The notes beneath the pieces are model-generated. The model ran no database searches, was not told the DNA's origin, and saw only the letters and a list, made by a program, of their open reading frames with translations. Position numbers and translations under genes: made by a program. Below are positions 1 to 12,595 of a DNA stretch of 64,000 nt, in pieces. Source of the stretch: Megalonaias nervosa (Eukaryota; Mollusca; Bivalvia; Unionida; Unionidae). Each line of letters starts with the position of its first letter. Position 1 is the stretch's first letter. The DNA is taken from positions 1-64,000 of the forward strand of contig JAECUM010096223.1 in the NCBI GenBank assembly GCA_016617855.1. Direction: 5' to 3'.

Positions 1-29
<29 letters not shown>
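1..29. repeat. (GA)n microsatellite at window edge
   Basis: Uninterrupted GA dinucleotides at the very start of the window; the tract probably continues to the left. Confidence 0.95.
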
Positions 30-32
<3 letters not shown>

Positions 33-2870
33 TCCTTAGCAGCAAAAGCAAATTTCTTGCATTTCGATGAGACATAGGTCTTACTGCAACTATTACCCTC
101 TACTGCCTGTTGTTTCAGGGGCACGGCAGCATTTAAACCAACAACAGATCTCCGATATTTTTTCTTCTGACGTTTGGTCAGCGGAAGAATTAGGATTAGG
201 TTTAGGGTTAGAGCTACCAGAAAGGTCAGAATAAAAAGCGATCTACTTGTTGGTCTAATCAGTTGGACTTCCCATAAAGCCTATGGTAGGGTAGGGGTGT
301 GTGGGCAGGGAGGGTTAAGAGCGACTATACAAATCAAACACACATTCCTACTTGTCGGGTACAAGCATCTTAATGCCTAGGTAATATATTGTTGACAACT
401 GATGAATATGCACCGCCCTTGCTGGGTAAATTCCTGGCAAATTCCTTCCAGGGGTGAGGGCCACCAATCACATTACCACATTCATACTGCCGAAAGTAAA
501 AAGCGTCATTCGGAACATCGATGCTAACAAAAATCTTCGTAACATAAAATGTAAATTTTTTTTTTTTTTTGACAAAGCCACTAAAACAACAAGGCTACTA
601 AAAGAGAAAAGAAAAAAAAAAGATATTTTAGTTCTCCTTGTGTAGATAGGTTTGAATTTAGTTGTATATGCAAGTGGCAAAGATGAGCTAACAACGTCAA
701 ATAGGTTCGTAAGTTATCATTTGGTTCAAGTGTCACCCCCCCCCCCTCCACACAAAAGGAACTCTATGATCACCTGAATATACACTAACCTCGACATCGT
801 GTTATAGTCGGATAGTTTATTTGATGACCACGATGTTATGGACGAGGACCCTTGGACGAATAAGCAAGCTTGTTTCCGGAAAAAGCTAAATACCAAATCT
901 GAGGATGCAAATGAAGGTACCAAGGATAGAATTATTGCTTCAGACGAGCGTGAACGAGCCAAAAATACACGGGACGGAGGTGTGTGTGTGTGTGTGTGTG
1001 TGTGTGTTGAAAAGCATATCTCATAGAGGAATTTAATTAAAAAAAAACTCCCTGGCAATAGAAACCAGATATAGGCAGCTGTCAACAATGTTCTTATCTT
1101 CCTACAGTATGTTTAGCTGATGCCGAATGAAGATAATTAGTGTCAACGTTTGCCTGTATGCACGTGATGATGGTAAATTGCAACGGTCAGGTCAAACATA
1201 ACTTCATGTGTTCATCTCAGGGAGGAGATGATTGGATATAATAGTAATATAGATGATGATAATGACGAATACGACGATGATAATTAACAGTTTCATAGGT
1301 AGGCTTATAATTATTGACCTACCTATATACATAGTATTTATACAGTTTAGCTTTAATGCTAAATATGTTATCCTCTTTAAAAAATACACTATTATAAATT
1401 ACTGCTAATACTTCCACTATTGATGAGGAGAAAGAGGATTACATGAAAAACGACCAGCAATTAGTTTAACCACTGCGATTATTTACCTTCCTCCGTCTAC
1501 TGTACAAGTGTGTTCTTTAGTGTAAAGTAAATCGTTTCAACGGTAACCGATAAAAATAATAGTTCTTTATGTCAAACTTCTTGCTCTTTAGAGAAAATAA
1601 TGTACATGTTTCGTTCAAAACACTACTGCAGCTATAGCAACGTTAATTCAACAAATTCAATAAATTTGTTACGATGTAATACTGAACTGATTTTCTTGTG
1701 ATATTAATTACGGCATGTAATTATCACATTACAGTTACAAGAAAAAAAAAATCACCCCAAAACAACCCCCAACCCCCAAACAGTGGTAGTAAACACATTC
1801 CTCAGAGTTTCTCTCAACGTTTCAATCTAATAAATGAACCAGTTTTCTATAGGAATTATAAAATAACTAAATAAATTTGGAAACATATGAATACATTTAT
1901 GTGTTGTTATTTACTGCAAGCAACAAATTCGACAGTGTTACAGACAAAAAAGGTTAGACACTCATTCATACAATCTAGGTTTCTCTGGTTCTTCTTTGTC
2001 TTAAAAAAAATAAATTATTACATTGGTATCATCGTTTATGCAATAAATATCAATCCATTCATTGTCTTATCAAATTCATAACAGTACTCCCCCCCCAAAA
2101 AAAATAACAAAACAGCCCCCATAAAACAACAAAAATACAAAAACAGAAACACCCACCACCCGCCAAAACGCGTATGATACTTTTTCAGGCTGTATTAAGA
2201 CAAATCCAGAAGCATGGGTTGGATGTTCTAGGTAGAAGCCCCGGGGCGAAAGTGGAGAGATATCACGTGTAAATCTATTACAGTTGGTTTGACTAGTACA
2301 ATTACTGACACGCGATTAATGTTGACCATATTTATATTATCCCATTAACTGAGTGATAATGGAGCTTTAATCACTATCTTGTCGGCCATCGGACGATTAA
2401 CATGTAACCAAACCCCAATCAAGTACTTGACCGTTATATAAACATTGGGACAATACGGTTATCATTGACGTGTTCCGTCAAACAATAGGATGTTCTTAGT
2501 ACTCGAGTTAAACCTCCTTTTCCTAATTGCATAACCATTTCCCTCCCGCTAACAGTTTTAAATTCGTCTTTAGTCTTTTGCATTCAAACATTTAACTAAT
2601 GCATTTTAACAGCGCACCGCCAAGTTCAATTTTCGAATTCGTTCCGCTTAACTATAGGAGATTTAAATGTTTACGGTAGCCGAGTGCAGTGTGGGTCATG
2701 CCAATTATGCCTGAGTAAATTTATTATCCCCTGGGGGAAGAATGGAATAGCCCATATTGTTGTAGATCTCGCGTAGACCTCCGATTGGAAGGAAAGACAA
2801 CGTGTCTGATTAAAAAAAGTGGAGCAGTGAAACACCAACCTTTCATAATCATGAAATCATTTGAAGGAGG
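30..2870 (+). other. 5' flank of RECK, putative promoter/5'UTR region
   Basis: No convincing gene is visible here; the short open frames show no family motif and no coding bias. The stretch carries poly-T, poly-C and (TG)n tracts. From about 2160 to 2870 the base composition becomes less repetitive and contains more CG dinucleotides, which fits a promoter-proximal region ahead of the RECK first exon. A TATA-like sequence (TTATATAAA) occurs near 2434-2442, but its distance from the start codon and the lack of transcript data make it only a guess. The transcription start, and any non-coding first exon, cannot be placed from sequence. Confidence 0.4.
980..1007. repeat. (TG)n microsatellite
   Basis: About 14 perfect TG dinucleotides in the upstream region. 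Confidence 0.95.
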
Positions 2871-2892
2871 ATGTCAGGATTTACCAACATGA
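2851..2892 (+). promoter_or_regulatory. Upstream ORF overlapping the RECK start
   Basis: An ATG at 2851 opens a 13-codon frame ending in TGA at 2890-2892. It is out of frame with the RECK start at 2871 and overlaps both candidate initiation codons (2871 and 2889). If the mRNA 5' end lies upstream of 2851, scanning ribosomes would meet this ATG first, which could dampen RECK translation. Whether it is in the mature mRNA is unknown. Confidence 0.4.
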
Positions 2893-2943
2893 TTTTTCTT
2901 TCACTCTGTGCCATCGCGTTACCGTACCTAACACTAGCAGAAG
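2871..2943 (+). CDS. RECK: RECK exon 1: signal peptide
   Basis: First coding exon of a RECK-like gene, a GPI-anchored, secreted-pathway glycoprotein known as a metalloprotease inhibitor and Wnt7 co-receptor in vertebrates. From ATG 2871 the frame reads MSGFTNMIFLSLCAIALPYL followed by TLAE. This has a hydrophobic core and a small-residue LA end, as expected of a cleaved signal peptide. An in-frame TGA at 2862-2864 limits the start; ATG 2889 in the same frame is an alternative and also has A at -3. The exon stops after the first base of a codon at GAAG|GTAGGT, a strong splice donor. That leaves phase 1, which exactly complements the 59-nt exon at 18050. The signal peptide alone is not diagnostic; identity rests on the phase match and the downstream exons. 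Confidence 0.7.
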
Positions 2944-5900
2944 GTAGGTCGGTCTTAGTTCTTTCACTTGCGTTTTGTGTTGACTTGATCTAGGTCGCCA
3001 TTCAAGTACATACATTTTGTGCTATGGCGGGCCATGTAGTGTTTTATGATTATGTTAAAGCTTTGTTTGGAATATTGATTTATGATTTGTGTTCATTCTG
3101 TTGTTTCTTTACACTCCATTCCATAAATGTTTCTGAATTTTCGGCCGATTTTGTAAGATAAAGCCTTTGCTACGGAACCGTCAGTAAGGTAGACCAGTGC
3201 GCCTGTTACAACGAAAAGTTTCATTCTTCTCTTGCAAGGTTTATAAGATTTAATACTCATTAATATGCATGTATGCATTTTTAGACAGATCTTCTTTAAC
3301 AAAGTCAGCTAACAGTCTAGAAAGTATAGCTTTTGTCATGCTGTCAAAAAATGAACGATACAACAGTAAGATATCACTTCTATAGCATGCTGTAATAACG
3401 TTATGCGATACGAGTGGGAAGCTGAAATTGGATTATCAAACACACAGTAAAGATGCGTATACCTTGGCAGTAGTTTAATAAATTTGCAGCATGTTTACAT
3501 TATACATTATATACTGTCGACATTTTTCTTAAATTATTTTGGATAACTAATGATATTTGAAAAAAAATTATTTTGAAGATTCATTACTATAGGTTAATAC
3601 TGATCTAAAGGTAACAAGAAGAAAACTTTGTACATTTACTCATAAACAACTGCAAATAATTTGGATGCATGTTTGTTTCTACATTTTTCACTTTAATCAG
3701 TGTGTTGATTTCAGCCAAACATGCAGATGTCAATAAAAATAATAAAACTACAGTTGTATCATTGTATCATGCCTATGTATTTTCAAAATAAAGAATGAAA
3801 TGGTTTTAAGAGTTAAAAGCAATAAAACTTTCAAAGTTTTAAACTGTATGTATTTAGTAGTCATTGCCATTTATTCTGTATACATTTTGTCAATGGAACA
3901 TTAGTCTAATTTGTAGGTTTAAGTCTGGTGTGAGTTATATTGATATTCAAATATGCCTTGTACATTAGAAATGATTGCTGATGTCACCAGAATATTTGAG
4001 TGGGGATTGTCTTCAAAAACAAAATATGTTTGTTGATGAATTTCATCCTACCAATACCTCTGCACATGAATTGTATGATTTCTGTTACAGTTTGTATGAC
4101 TTTTTCTGTTTAAAAATGATCAATAAATTGTACTGCTCATTTTGTTTGGAAATTGACAAGTCACACAAAAAAGTAATGAAAATACAAAAATAGTACAGGA
4201 TTGCACAAGTTATGCTGCAGTGAATCTCAGCTGGGTAGGAACTGAACAGTAGAGGATGAAATGTGAAGCTTTGATTAAGGTAAATTGATGTGCATAATGG
4301 GAAACATTGGTTACTTTTAATAGTATGTAGATTTGGTCACTCACACAGAACTGTCAACAGTCATCATCTGCTTCTGCATATGTCAGCCATTGAAATGCAC
4401 TTTTTGGTAATTTTCCAAAGCCTGTCTCACATGGGTAGAATAGGCCCATCCTTTAAAAATTGCAGAAGAAATGCTGCATAAAATCAAAAGTGATCACCAA
4501 AAGCCCTGACAGCACACTTTTAAGCAGGTAGAGGAATTTCAGTTTTGGTTGAAAGCTTGATTTGTTGAAGATTATGGCAAATGCAGAAATTCCTTCATTA
4601 AGTGGCCATTATTGCTGTTATCGAGATCTGGATCTTTTTTTTTTTTTTTTACACAAGATGGAAAAAAATGGTACCACATTTCATTTTTAATTTTCACTGA
4701 TTATCGTCAGTGAACAATAATGATAGCATAATACAATTTATACCCATAATGCCATGCCAAAAAATGACTCATAATGACTTGTAAAGATGGTACTTATTTC
4801 TACAATAGTTTCAGTTGCATTGCCTTTGTCTACAACCAGTATGATTCCAAACCAAAATTGAAATTCTCCCTTGCTCACATTAATTGAACATTCATATTGT
4901 CAAGACTTATTTATCTTATTTTTTGATGAAGCATTATCTTAGCAAGTACAAAGGTATACCTACTGAACTCTTTTGAGACCGGCTTTATACAATCTCTTGT
5001 TGGTGCCTGCTTTAAATTCACAATTGAGGGCCTTTACCTTAATTTTCTTTGGATGATAGTTTATGTTATTAAAGTGTCAATTATTTCTGCATTTATGGTT
5101 GTTTGACATTATTATAATGCTGACTGTAATTTTTATGTTTCCATATTCAAATTGTCCAGGATTTGTATCATCAGCTGACTGCTGATATTAAATGCATAGG
5201 TCATGTATAGACTGATGACAGGTTATATGTCAAAAACTAAAATTGTTTTTATAGGCTGTGAATCAGACTTGTCACATGATGGCTATGATTGTAGGAAGGG
5301 TCAGTTTCACAGTGGAATTATGCTGTGAACTAAATTTCATGTGCTGTTTTTGGCACAAAACATAGTTATAATTAGAAAGTGCTGATGTAATTTTCAGGTT
5401 GCTGCATTTATAATTCTTAAAGTTGCCAGATGGCCACTATATAACCTTTTTTACTACAAACACAAATTTGTAGTCAAAGGTGTGACCATTTTTCAAGAAA
5501 CTTGGATCACTGTGAAGGTAAATTGGTATTGTGTATGTAGATATGATTTAATAATTGTATGAATTCCCCATCTTAGTTTATTAACCCTGCCCCTTAATGT
5601 GAGAGTGCACAAAAGTTCCACACAGATGATTGGCCATGAGTATAACAAGACCTGTAACATTTACTTATATTAAGAGTCAGATAATGCAAGTGCTTAACTT
5701 CTTGTCTTCTAGATCAGATGTCATAATCAAGCACTTTCAAAGTGACTTTTTGCAATCGAGTAATGAAATGCTTGAATTGATTATATAGTTATTAAAAGTG
5801 TATTTCCAATTGAACCTTGCTAGCTTGAACAGTTACACAGCATGTAGTACTTTGGTATTATTTGATGCCTCACTTCTTACATGCCGTGGTACTAGTGCAT

Positions 5901-6224
5901 ATGATGTAGTGCCCTTGTCACAACACGCCGCGGTACTGATCATGAAAATAAACAGTTTATCTTTATTAATTAAAAGTTATTTATCACACACACTTCGATT
6001 CTAATATACTGCAATGGGTCTAGTACAAACTGCCCCTCTCCCCTTTTAAAAAACTGAACCTCCTACCCTTTAAAAAATGACTTAGGGGTAAAATCCATTT
6101 TGTGTGAAAATTCTGGTTAAATCACTGAATCCTTTGATCACATTTTTTGACCATCGCTATTGCATGCATTTTAAATATATGCATTTAATTTAAATTTATA
6201 TTTAGTAAACCAGTAAACTGAGTA

Positions 6225-6226
<2 letters not shown>

Positions 6227-6256
<30 letters not shown>
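6227..6256. repeat. (ATT)n microsatellite
   Basis: About ten ATT trinucleotides followed by a short poly-T run. Confidence 0.9.
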
Positions 6257-8033
6257 TTTTTGTGTGTGGGTATCAAACATTTTGTTTCCTTGTTGGAAGT
6301 AAAACTTTAGTATTGTTATACTTTTAGTTTCCTAGATTTGCCTTTGTTATTGAATTTTACGAATTAGTGTATCAAATAACTGGATTCAAGCTGCCAATAC
6401 AAGATAAATTTTAATTCTCAAGAAACTTTTCTGATATCAAACAGAATTTGATACATGGCATATTGTTTATACCAGGAACATTTGAGCCCATGTGTACAGC
6501 ATGCAGTGTCTCTGTTCTTGTACAATTAAGTGTTGTCTAATTAAGGTAGTAGTTAACTAAAGCATCCCCATCAAGGTTGATAATTAGTCTAATTTTCCAA
6601 TAAATACATCTAACCATAAATAAGCTTTAAATACTTTCGTTTTATTCTCATGACATTATGGGAAGTTCTTCATTAATGAACTAAAACAAGCACACAGAAT
6701 CATGGTGAACTTGATACTAATTAAAAGGCAATAAAAAAGGTGCACGGCCGTGTGCTGATTTGATCTGTTTTTATGAGCTGATTTTGTACTGTATATTTTT
6801 GTCTCTTTAATTCTGCATGCCAGTTTTATCTTTTATGGAGTAACATGAAGTTGGGTGTATTTTTTGTGCAGAGTTTGAAGTTAACTTTGTTCAGTTTTAG
6901 GAACATTTTGGAAGTTACAGTATTATCCACTTAAAACATCATGCAGTTTGCTAATTTTTCAGAATTTTAACCAGCAGAATGGAAGCTTGTCTGTGTTCAT
7001 TTATAGCCCTGTTGTATTAGCGTGTAAGTGAAAATGGACTTGTGTCGCTGTGACAATATATGTTTCTAGATATCAATTGTTGTTCCTTCATGATTGTGAG
7101 ACGTTTGTATGTTTCTTATTATATTTCATATTAGTCTCTGCAGACCTAGAAAGTAATCGTAGGAAAAAGGTGAAATTAGATGATAACAATGATATTTAGA
7201 AGCGCTAGTAAATATAAATAGCTTGTGTTCCCTAATGTCAATTCTTGAATTTAGTTATTTATAAATCAATTTTACACCCCGTATGTTATAATGAAAATTT
7301 GCAGTCAATCCAATGATATCTACATGTATCTTGTGGAAATGAGAAGTTGAATAATAACAGTATCTTAAGTTGTTTAAAGGGAGATAAAATTATGACTAAT
7401 TAATATTGTTGTGAGCATACATGATTTGATATTTTATTTATTTAATATTATGAAGTTTAAAAAATCTGTTATGGAGTCATTGACCTATAGATACACATTT
7501 CTAGAACGTCTTGTTGACTAAATGACATTTTCGATATATCTATCTGTGCCCCCTTCTGCCATTTAATTAAAAAAATAATTGTGACTGCAGTAATTTAAAT
7601 ATTTTATTCTTTTTCTTACAAGACAGTAACAAGTGCATTTTACAAAGTTGAAAATTTTGCCAGTGGCCAAAAAGCTTTTGTACAGGATGTTTGCAACATC
7701 AATCTTTTTCCCTCTCCAATATTTAGAAGATTCCCCTTTTCTCCCAAATGAAGGGGTGGGGTGGTGGTGAGAGATTTCCCCAACCCCCCTTTTCAAACTA
7801 GAATATAGTTATACCCAGTGAGATTAAAATTGAGATTTCTGACATAATGGAGATCAGATGGACATGTATACAAGGTCATGTTCTATTGTCTTATTCTTTA
7901 AGCCAATTACAGCCTTCACATTGATAAAAGTGAAGCACAGCATTCCCTACATTACATTTTTACTGATAATTCTCCCTATCTAAAACCGAACAGATTGGCT
8001 ACAAAAAATAAGTGGACCAGAAATTTTAGAGGT

Positions 8034-8246
8034 ACCGTATACACTTGATTAAGAAGTCGAGTGAAACTGCAAAGATCAAAGATCCTGATCTGCCAAATCA
8101 AAATATGCCTGCAGATTAGGGTCTGTGTTGTTTGTTTCTGCTGATTATGCTTAACAAACAGGGCAGACTTAGATATGCCGGCGCATTTTTTGCTGGCAGA
8201 TCTGGGTCTGTACAGTTGGACTTGGCTTAAATGTACGTATATACAG
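8034..8246. mobile_element. Palindromic MITE, GATCTGCC family, copy a
   Basis: Contains two imperfect palindromic modules built on CCTGATCTGCC and GGCAGATCTGGGTCTGT (about 8092-8140 and 8160-8212). Outer terminal inverted repeats read roughly as GTATACAC..AAGTC at the left and GACTTGGCTTA..TATATAC at the right. Related copies occur at 15353, 17775, 22516, 29728 and 32812. No coding capacity; I infer a non-autonomous DNA transposon. Confidence 0.6.
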
Positions 8247-9938
8247 AACATGAACTTTTATTTGTTCGTGAGATCTACTTTAAATTAGTAGATGTTGATT
8301 TTAATCAGATAGTGAATAAACCTGATTATTGTCAGAATTTCTGATTGGAATAATAGACCAATTGAAATATTTTTAAAAATGGGCTTAATTTTCATATGTG
8401 CTGATTTCATACTAGAGTTTATAAAAGAATTGTAATTAGAGTGGTAACCTACATGGGGAATTATGGTTCAGCAGTCAAAAACAGACTTCAAGATGCATGT
8501 TTAATTGGCAACTTTTACTGAATCAAGCCCCACATGTTCACGGATGTCCTCTTATAGATAGTTCCCGAATGATGTCATCAGCTGCCATATTTGTGGTCAG
8601 CTGGCAGATTTAATGTTGACTTTATATGGTGTTTGAAAGTTGAAATAAATTCATTGCATCTCAAGATACTTTTACGAAAATTGCATCCATAAATGGAACA
8701 CAAATCAGGCTTTCTGTTAGTATATGTATTTGTGATTTATAAGTTGACTTTGCTTTAGTGTGCCTTGTTAAAAATGGTAAATTTTGGTGATCGCATGTAG
8801 GAGAAACTGCCAGGTTGCCCGTCGTCCAGGTAAAATGGGCAGAATATCGTCTGCTAGTGACCTTATCGGGAAGCATCTATTAGTAAAGCTAGCAGACCTC
8901 ACAAAAGACATCCTTAATCCTTGAACTGTGTTTTAAGTCCTTCTGCACAACTACATTTATAACTTCTCAGGAATGATTTATCTTAAGAAATTGATTTATT
9001 AACTTGTGATTGATTATTACATTTCTGATCACACTCACACTGATGTTTAATCTATGCAAGAAAATATAAAGATGAAATTAGTATTTTTTAATTCTTGAAG
9101 CCATGTAAATATTGTCAGAGTTTTGTATAAAATCTCTGTTTCCTACAGAACTTCACCCAAGTTACTGTTGCTAATTAGAACTAAATATTTTTTCCAACCA
9201 TCGTTTTTAAATCTTTTGTTTTGAGGATAAGATAGGTAATTGCTGCATGTGTGACATATATTGGCAAATTATAAATGTTCTGCACCATTGATTACTGTAT
9301 GTATGCTAACCATATAGTGTTTACTGAGTTAGATATAATGTGTGAATAATTTATTACCCTGAGGCTTGAATTGACAGGTGTCAAAAATGATTAATACTGC
9401 AAACCTTGAAACATATTTGATTTATAGAAAATAGAAACAGCTTTATTATAGAGACATTAAGTAGTTCTTCTCAGAGTTTTCTATAGGAATTTTATACTGG
9501 AAGTCCAGGGTAACATTTTTGGAAAAATGGAAACTTAGTGAAGAGCTGATGTTCAACAGGTTTGCAGATGTCTTAATAATGAGTAACAGTATTATCATTA
9601 GCATCTTTATCACATTGCTGGTACACATTCAGTGTGTGAAACTTACCAAAACATTCTGCCAGATCACAGGAACAGTAACCTGAAAATTTTGCATATCACT
9701 TAGTCAAATTTATTAATTAAATTGTGTTTAACATGGCCACAGTTTACTGACCAGAACAATGATGCTTCCTATCCAGCTGATGCAAAATCAAACCTGACTT
9801 GTCCAGAAGCTGGATATCAACATATTTGTTGAAGACCAGCCTGAATCATGTTGAGAATAAGAATCAGGATATTCATCTGTTGACTTGTCATCAGTGACAG
9901 TATCAGAACTAGAGCCAGCCACCAAAGGTGAGGCTCTG

Positions 9939-9982
9939 GTAGCCAAAGTGTAACTGACCAGTAGCCAAAGTGTAACTGACCA
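9939..9982. repeat. Perfect 22-bp direct duplication
   Basis: Unit GTAGCCAAAGTGTAACTGAC plus CA occurs twice head-to-tail without mismatch. Confidence 0.95.
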
Positions 9983-11068
9983 TTAAATTAGGTCTGGGGA
10001 AAGAGGAGTTCAGCAATGGATTGATGGAACTTGATCTGAATGCATCCACATCAGCAGGTTTCAGTGTACATTTAACAGCATAACCTGCATCTTTTTTCTC
10101 TGTTCCATGTGAGTTGTATAACCCTACTATACAATATACAATTTGCAGATTATTTTACTTGGTATACCTAAAAATTCAATCACTTATTTCTTGCCTCAGT
10201 CTGATGTGAAATTTGCTGGCATTGGACTTACAGGCAGGTAGCAGTTTCGCACACTGTAAACTTTACACCCGGTATTTGCAGTTTATTTTTTTATATGTGC
10301 AGTTTATTATTTTTATTATATGTCTGTACATTAACATATCACTAACTGTGAATCTGATTGGTCCAGTGAAGCACATGAAATCTTTTGTACTGTGTTCTTA
10401 TTATTGATTTGCTGCAACCTTGGGGTGGGGTGGGGTATTTTCCTTGTCTGGTTTCTGGGATCACTTTAATTTAGTTCAGTATTACTGTTAACAAAATGAT
10501 GGCTGTCTTTTCAATCAGTATCTGAATGGACATTGGGCAAAGAGGAGGGACTATGACAGAGATGTACAGTAGTGGTTATGTATGTCAGACTATGTCCCAT
10601 TTACCATACATAGAAATTTCCAAATGCCAAAATAAATCTAGAACATGAGTAAAGCTGGTGAATATTAGCCTAGGTAACTTGAAATGTAGGTGAAATGAGA
10701 AAATCTATCATGCTATACAAAATGAACATATGGAGTACATGCAGAGGAATGCAATGAAAGCCTATTGTAATGCAGACAGTCTCCTTTACATTGCTGCTAC
10801 CACTCAGTGTGGATTTTGCATGCATGTTTTAAAGTCAGACTATGGGAGGAAATAAACTTACCTCATTTAAGAAGTGAATGTCAACAGATACTGGTCTCCT
10901 AATTGGCAAAATCAAATAATGTAAATATCTTGCAAGAAAATCATTCAATCTACGAATAGTTAGAATCATATAAATGCAAATCAGTACTAGCAATTATCCT
11001 CGATTCTCAGTGTGGGGAGGAAGTCGTATGTGATGATCCCCCTCCTGTTATGGCGCTTTGATTATCAT

Positions 11069-12492
11069 TATCTAGGAGATGATCAATAATGGTGTTATTG
11101 CCCGGATCAAGTAATTAATAAAATAAAAGATGAAATTAATGGATGGAATAACAGAGATCTGAGCAAAGATATAGAATAGAACAATGCAAGCCCCTATATG
11201 TAAAATATAATAATTTAATCAGTTGCATAAACAAAATGAAATTGAACATGACATTTGAATTATACACTTTCTGTTTGAAATAGAATTATAAAATTTATGT
11301 GAAATGCAATCAGCCATTCTGTTATACCGACAAAACAAATTTCTTCATAGAATCAAGTGACTGATTGAACTCAAATTGCCAGTATGTCGGCATAACCTGG
11401 CTGCATTTGGTCTTTTGAGATCACTGTTGGTGACAGGTAAGCATTGCTGTATTTCTTTTCTTTTCTCTTTCTCTTTGCACCCCTCCCCACTGTGTACAAC
11501 AGGTATATATGGAGCAATTTTTCCTTCAAATAAATAAAACATGACCTAAATATTTGTCAGATTTTTCTTTTCTGGCATCTAACAATATTCCCACTGATGT
11601 CAGATATTGTCTTAACATAATTCAACCAAACTAAGCTAATGTGGTCAGTTAGCAATCTGATACTGACACACAATTGTATTAATATGAAATTGATGTATTT
11701 TTCATAGCTACTTCTTGCATTCCTAACAGAAACCATGACCTCTTTAATAACTATTACATCCCATTGTGGGCTGTAAACTACTAATTGAATGGTGTTCGTC
11801 GACACATGCCAGTTTTCTCAGTTAAGAGAATTCACAACTTAATTACACAAACGAATTAATGGACTTAACATCTTGTCTTAACTAGATTACTTGCTATTCA
11901 TTGACATAGAGTAAAATCAATTCTTAGTTTACATGATACAAATCATTTAAGACCTAAAATAATTCTCACAATTTGTATCAGAATAATGCATGAAATTCCT
12001 ACAATACATAATTTCTGTTATATACAAACCAATAAACCAAAACACATTGAAATATTATATGACAGGATATGAATTGTATACAATTCAAGACAAGGGACAC
12101 ATGATTAACTTCTCAACTCGAGGAAAATGGAAGTATGAATTTAAAACGAATAAAATCAACAAATAATTAAACATTCATATCAATGAACCTATTGTATGTG
12201 ATTGAGACAATACCTTGTGTTTTTCCGAGACTTGCTTCCTTTTCTATGAAGCAGAATCTCTCTTTCCTTGTCCCACAACTTCCCAGGACTCATCCCTTGG
12301 ACAATTTTAACAAGAAAGTACTTTTTACTGATAAAAGCCAGCTTCCCCTTCCACAGAAAAACTTTGCCAAATTTTACAAGGAAATTATTTAGAACCTTGA
12401 TTTTCATCTGCCCCCTCCCCCCCAATCCGTATCTCGCTTAGCCAGTTGGGATTAATTTCCTGTAACCGCCAAAAATTTAACACGCCTATCAA
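11069..12492 (+). repeat. Dispersed ~1.4-kb repeat, copy 1
   Basis: Collinear with 26466-28010 in the same orientation. Shared anchors in order: a TATCTAG start; GAGATCTGAGCA; AATTTAATCA; CATAGAATCAAGTGA; ATACCTTGTG; CCCTTGGA; and a GCGTAACCAG-like end followed by CGCCT. By eye I guess about two-thirds identity with indels. No coding motif, TIR or target-site duplication was found, so the class is unknown (old LTR-like or other non-autonomous element). The ends are approximate. Confidence 0.65.
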
Positions 12493-12595
12493 AGTCAGAA
12501 TAATTCTCTCTAGTCCTTTTATGCTGATAAATTTTCCTGGATAGTATCATTTTATGACACATATTTTAAATGGCCCCCAAAATTAGCATAGATTA

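Noticed and set aside
190..211. Telomere-like TTAGG/TTAGGG run (TTAGGATTAGGTTTAGGGTTAG)
   Set aside because: Only about four irregular units; too short for an interstitial telomere and easily due to chance.
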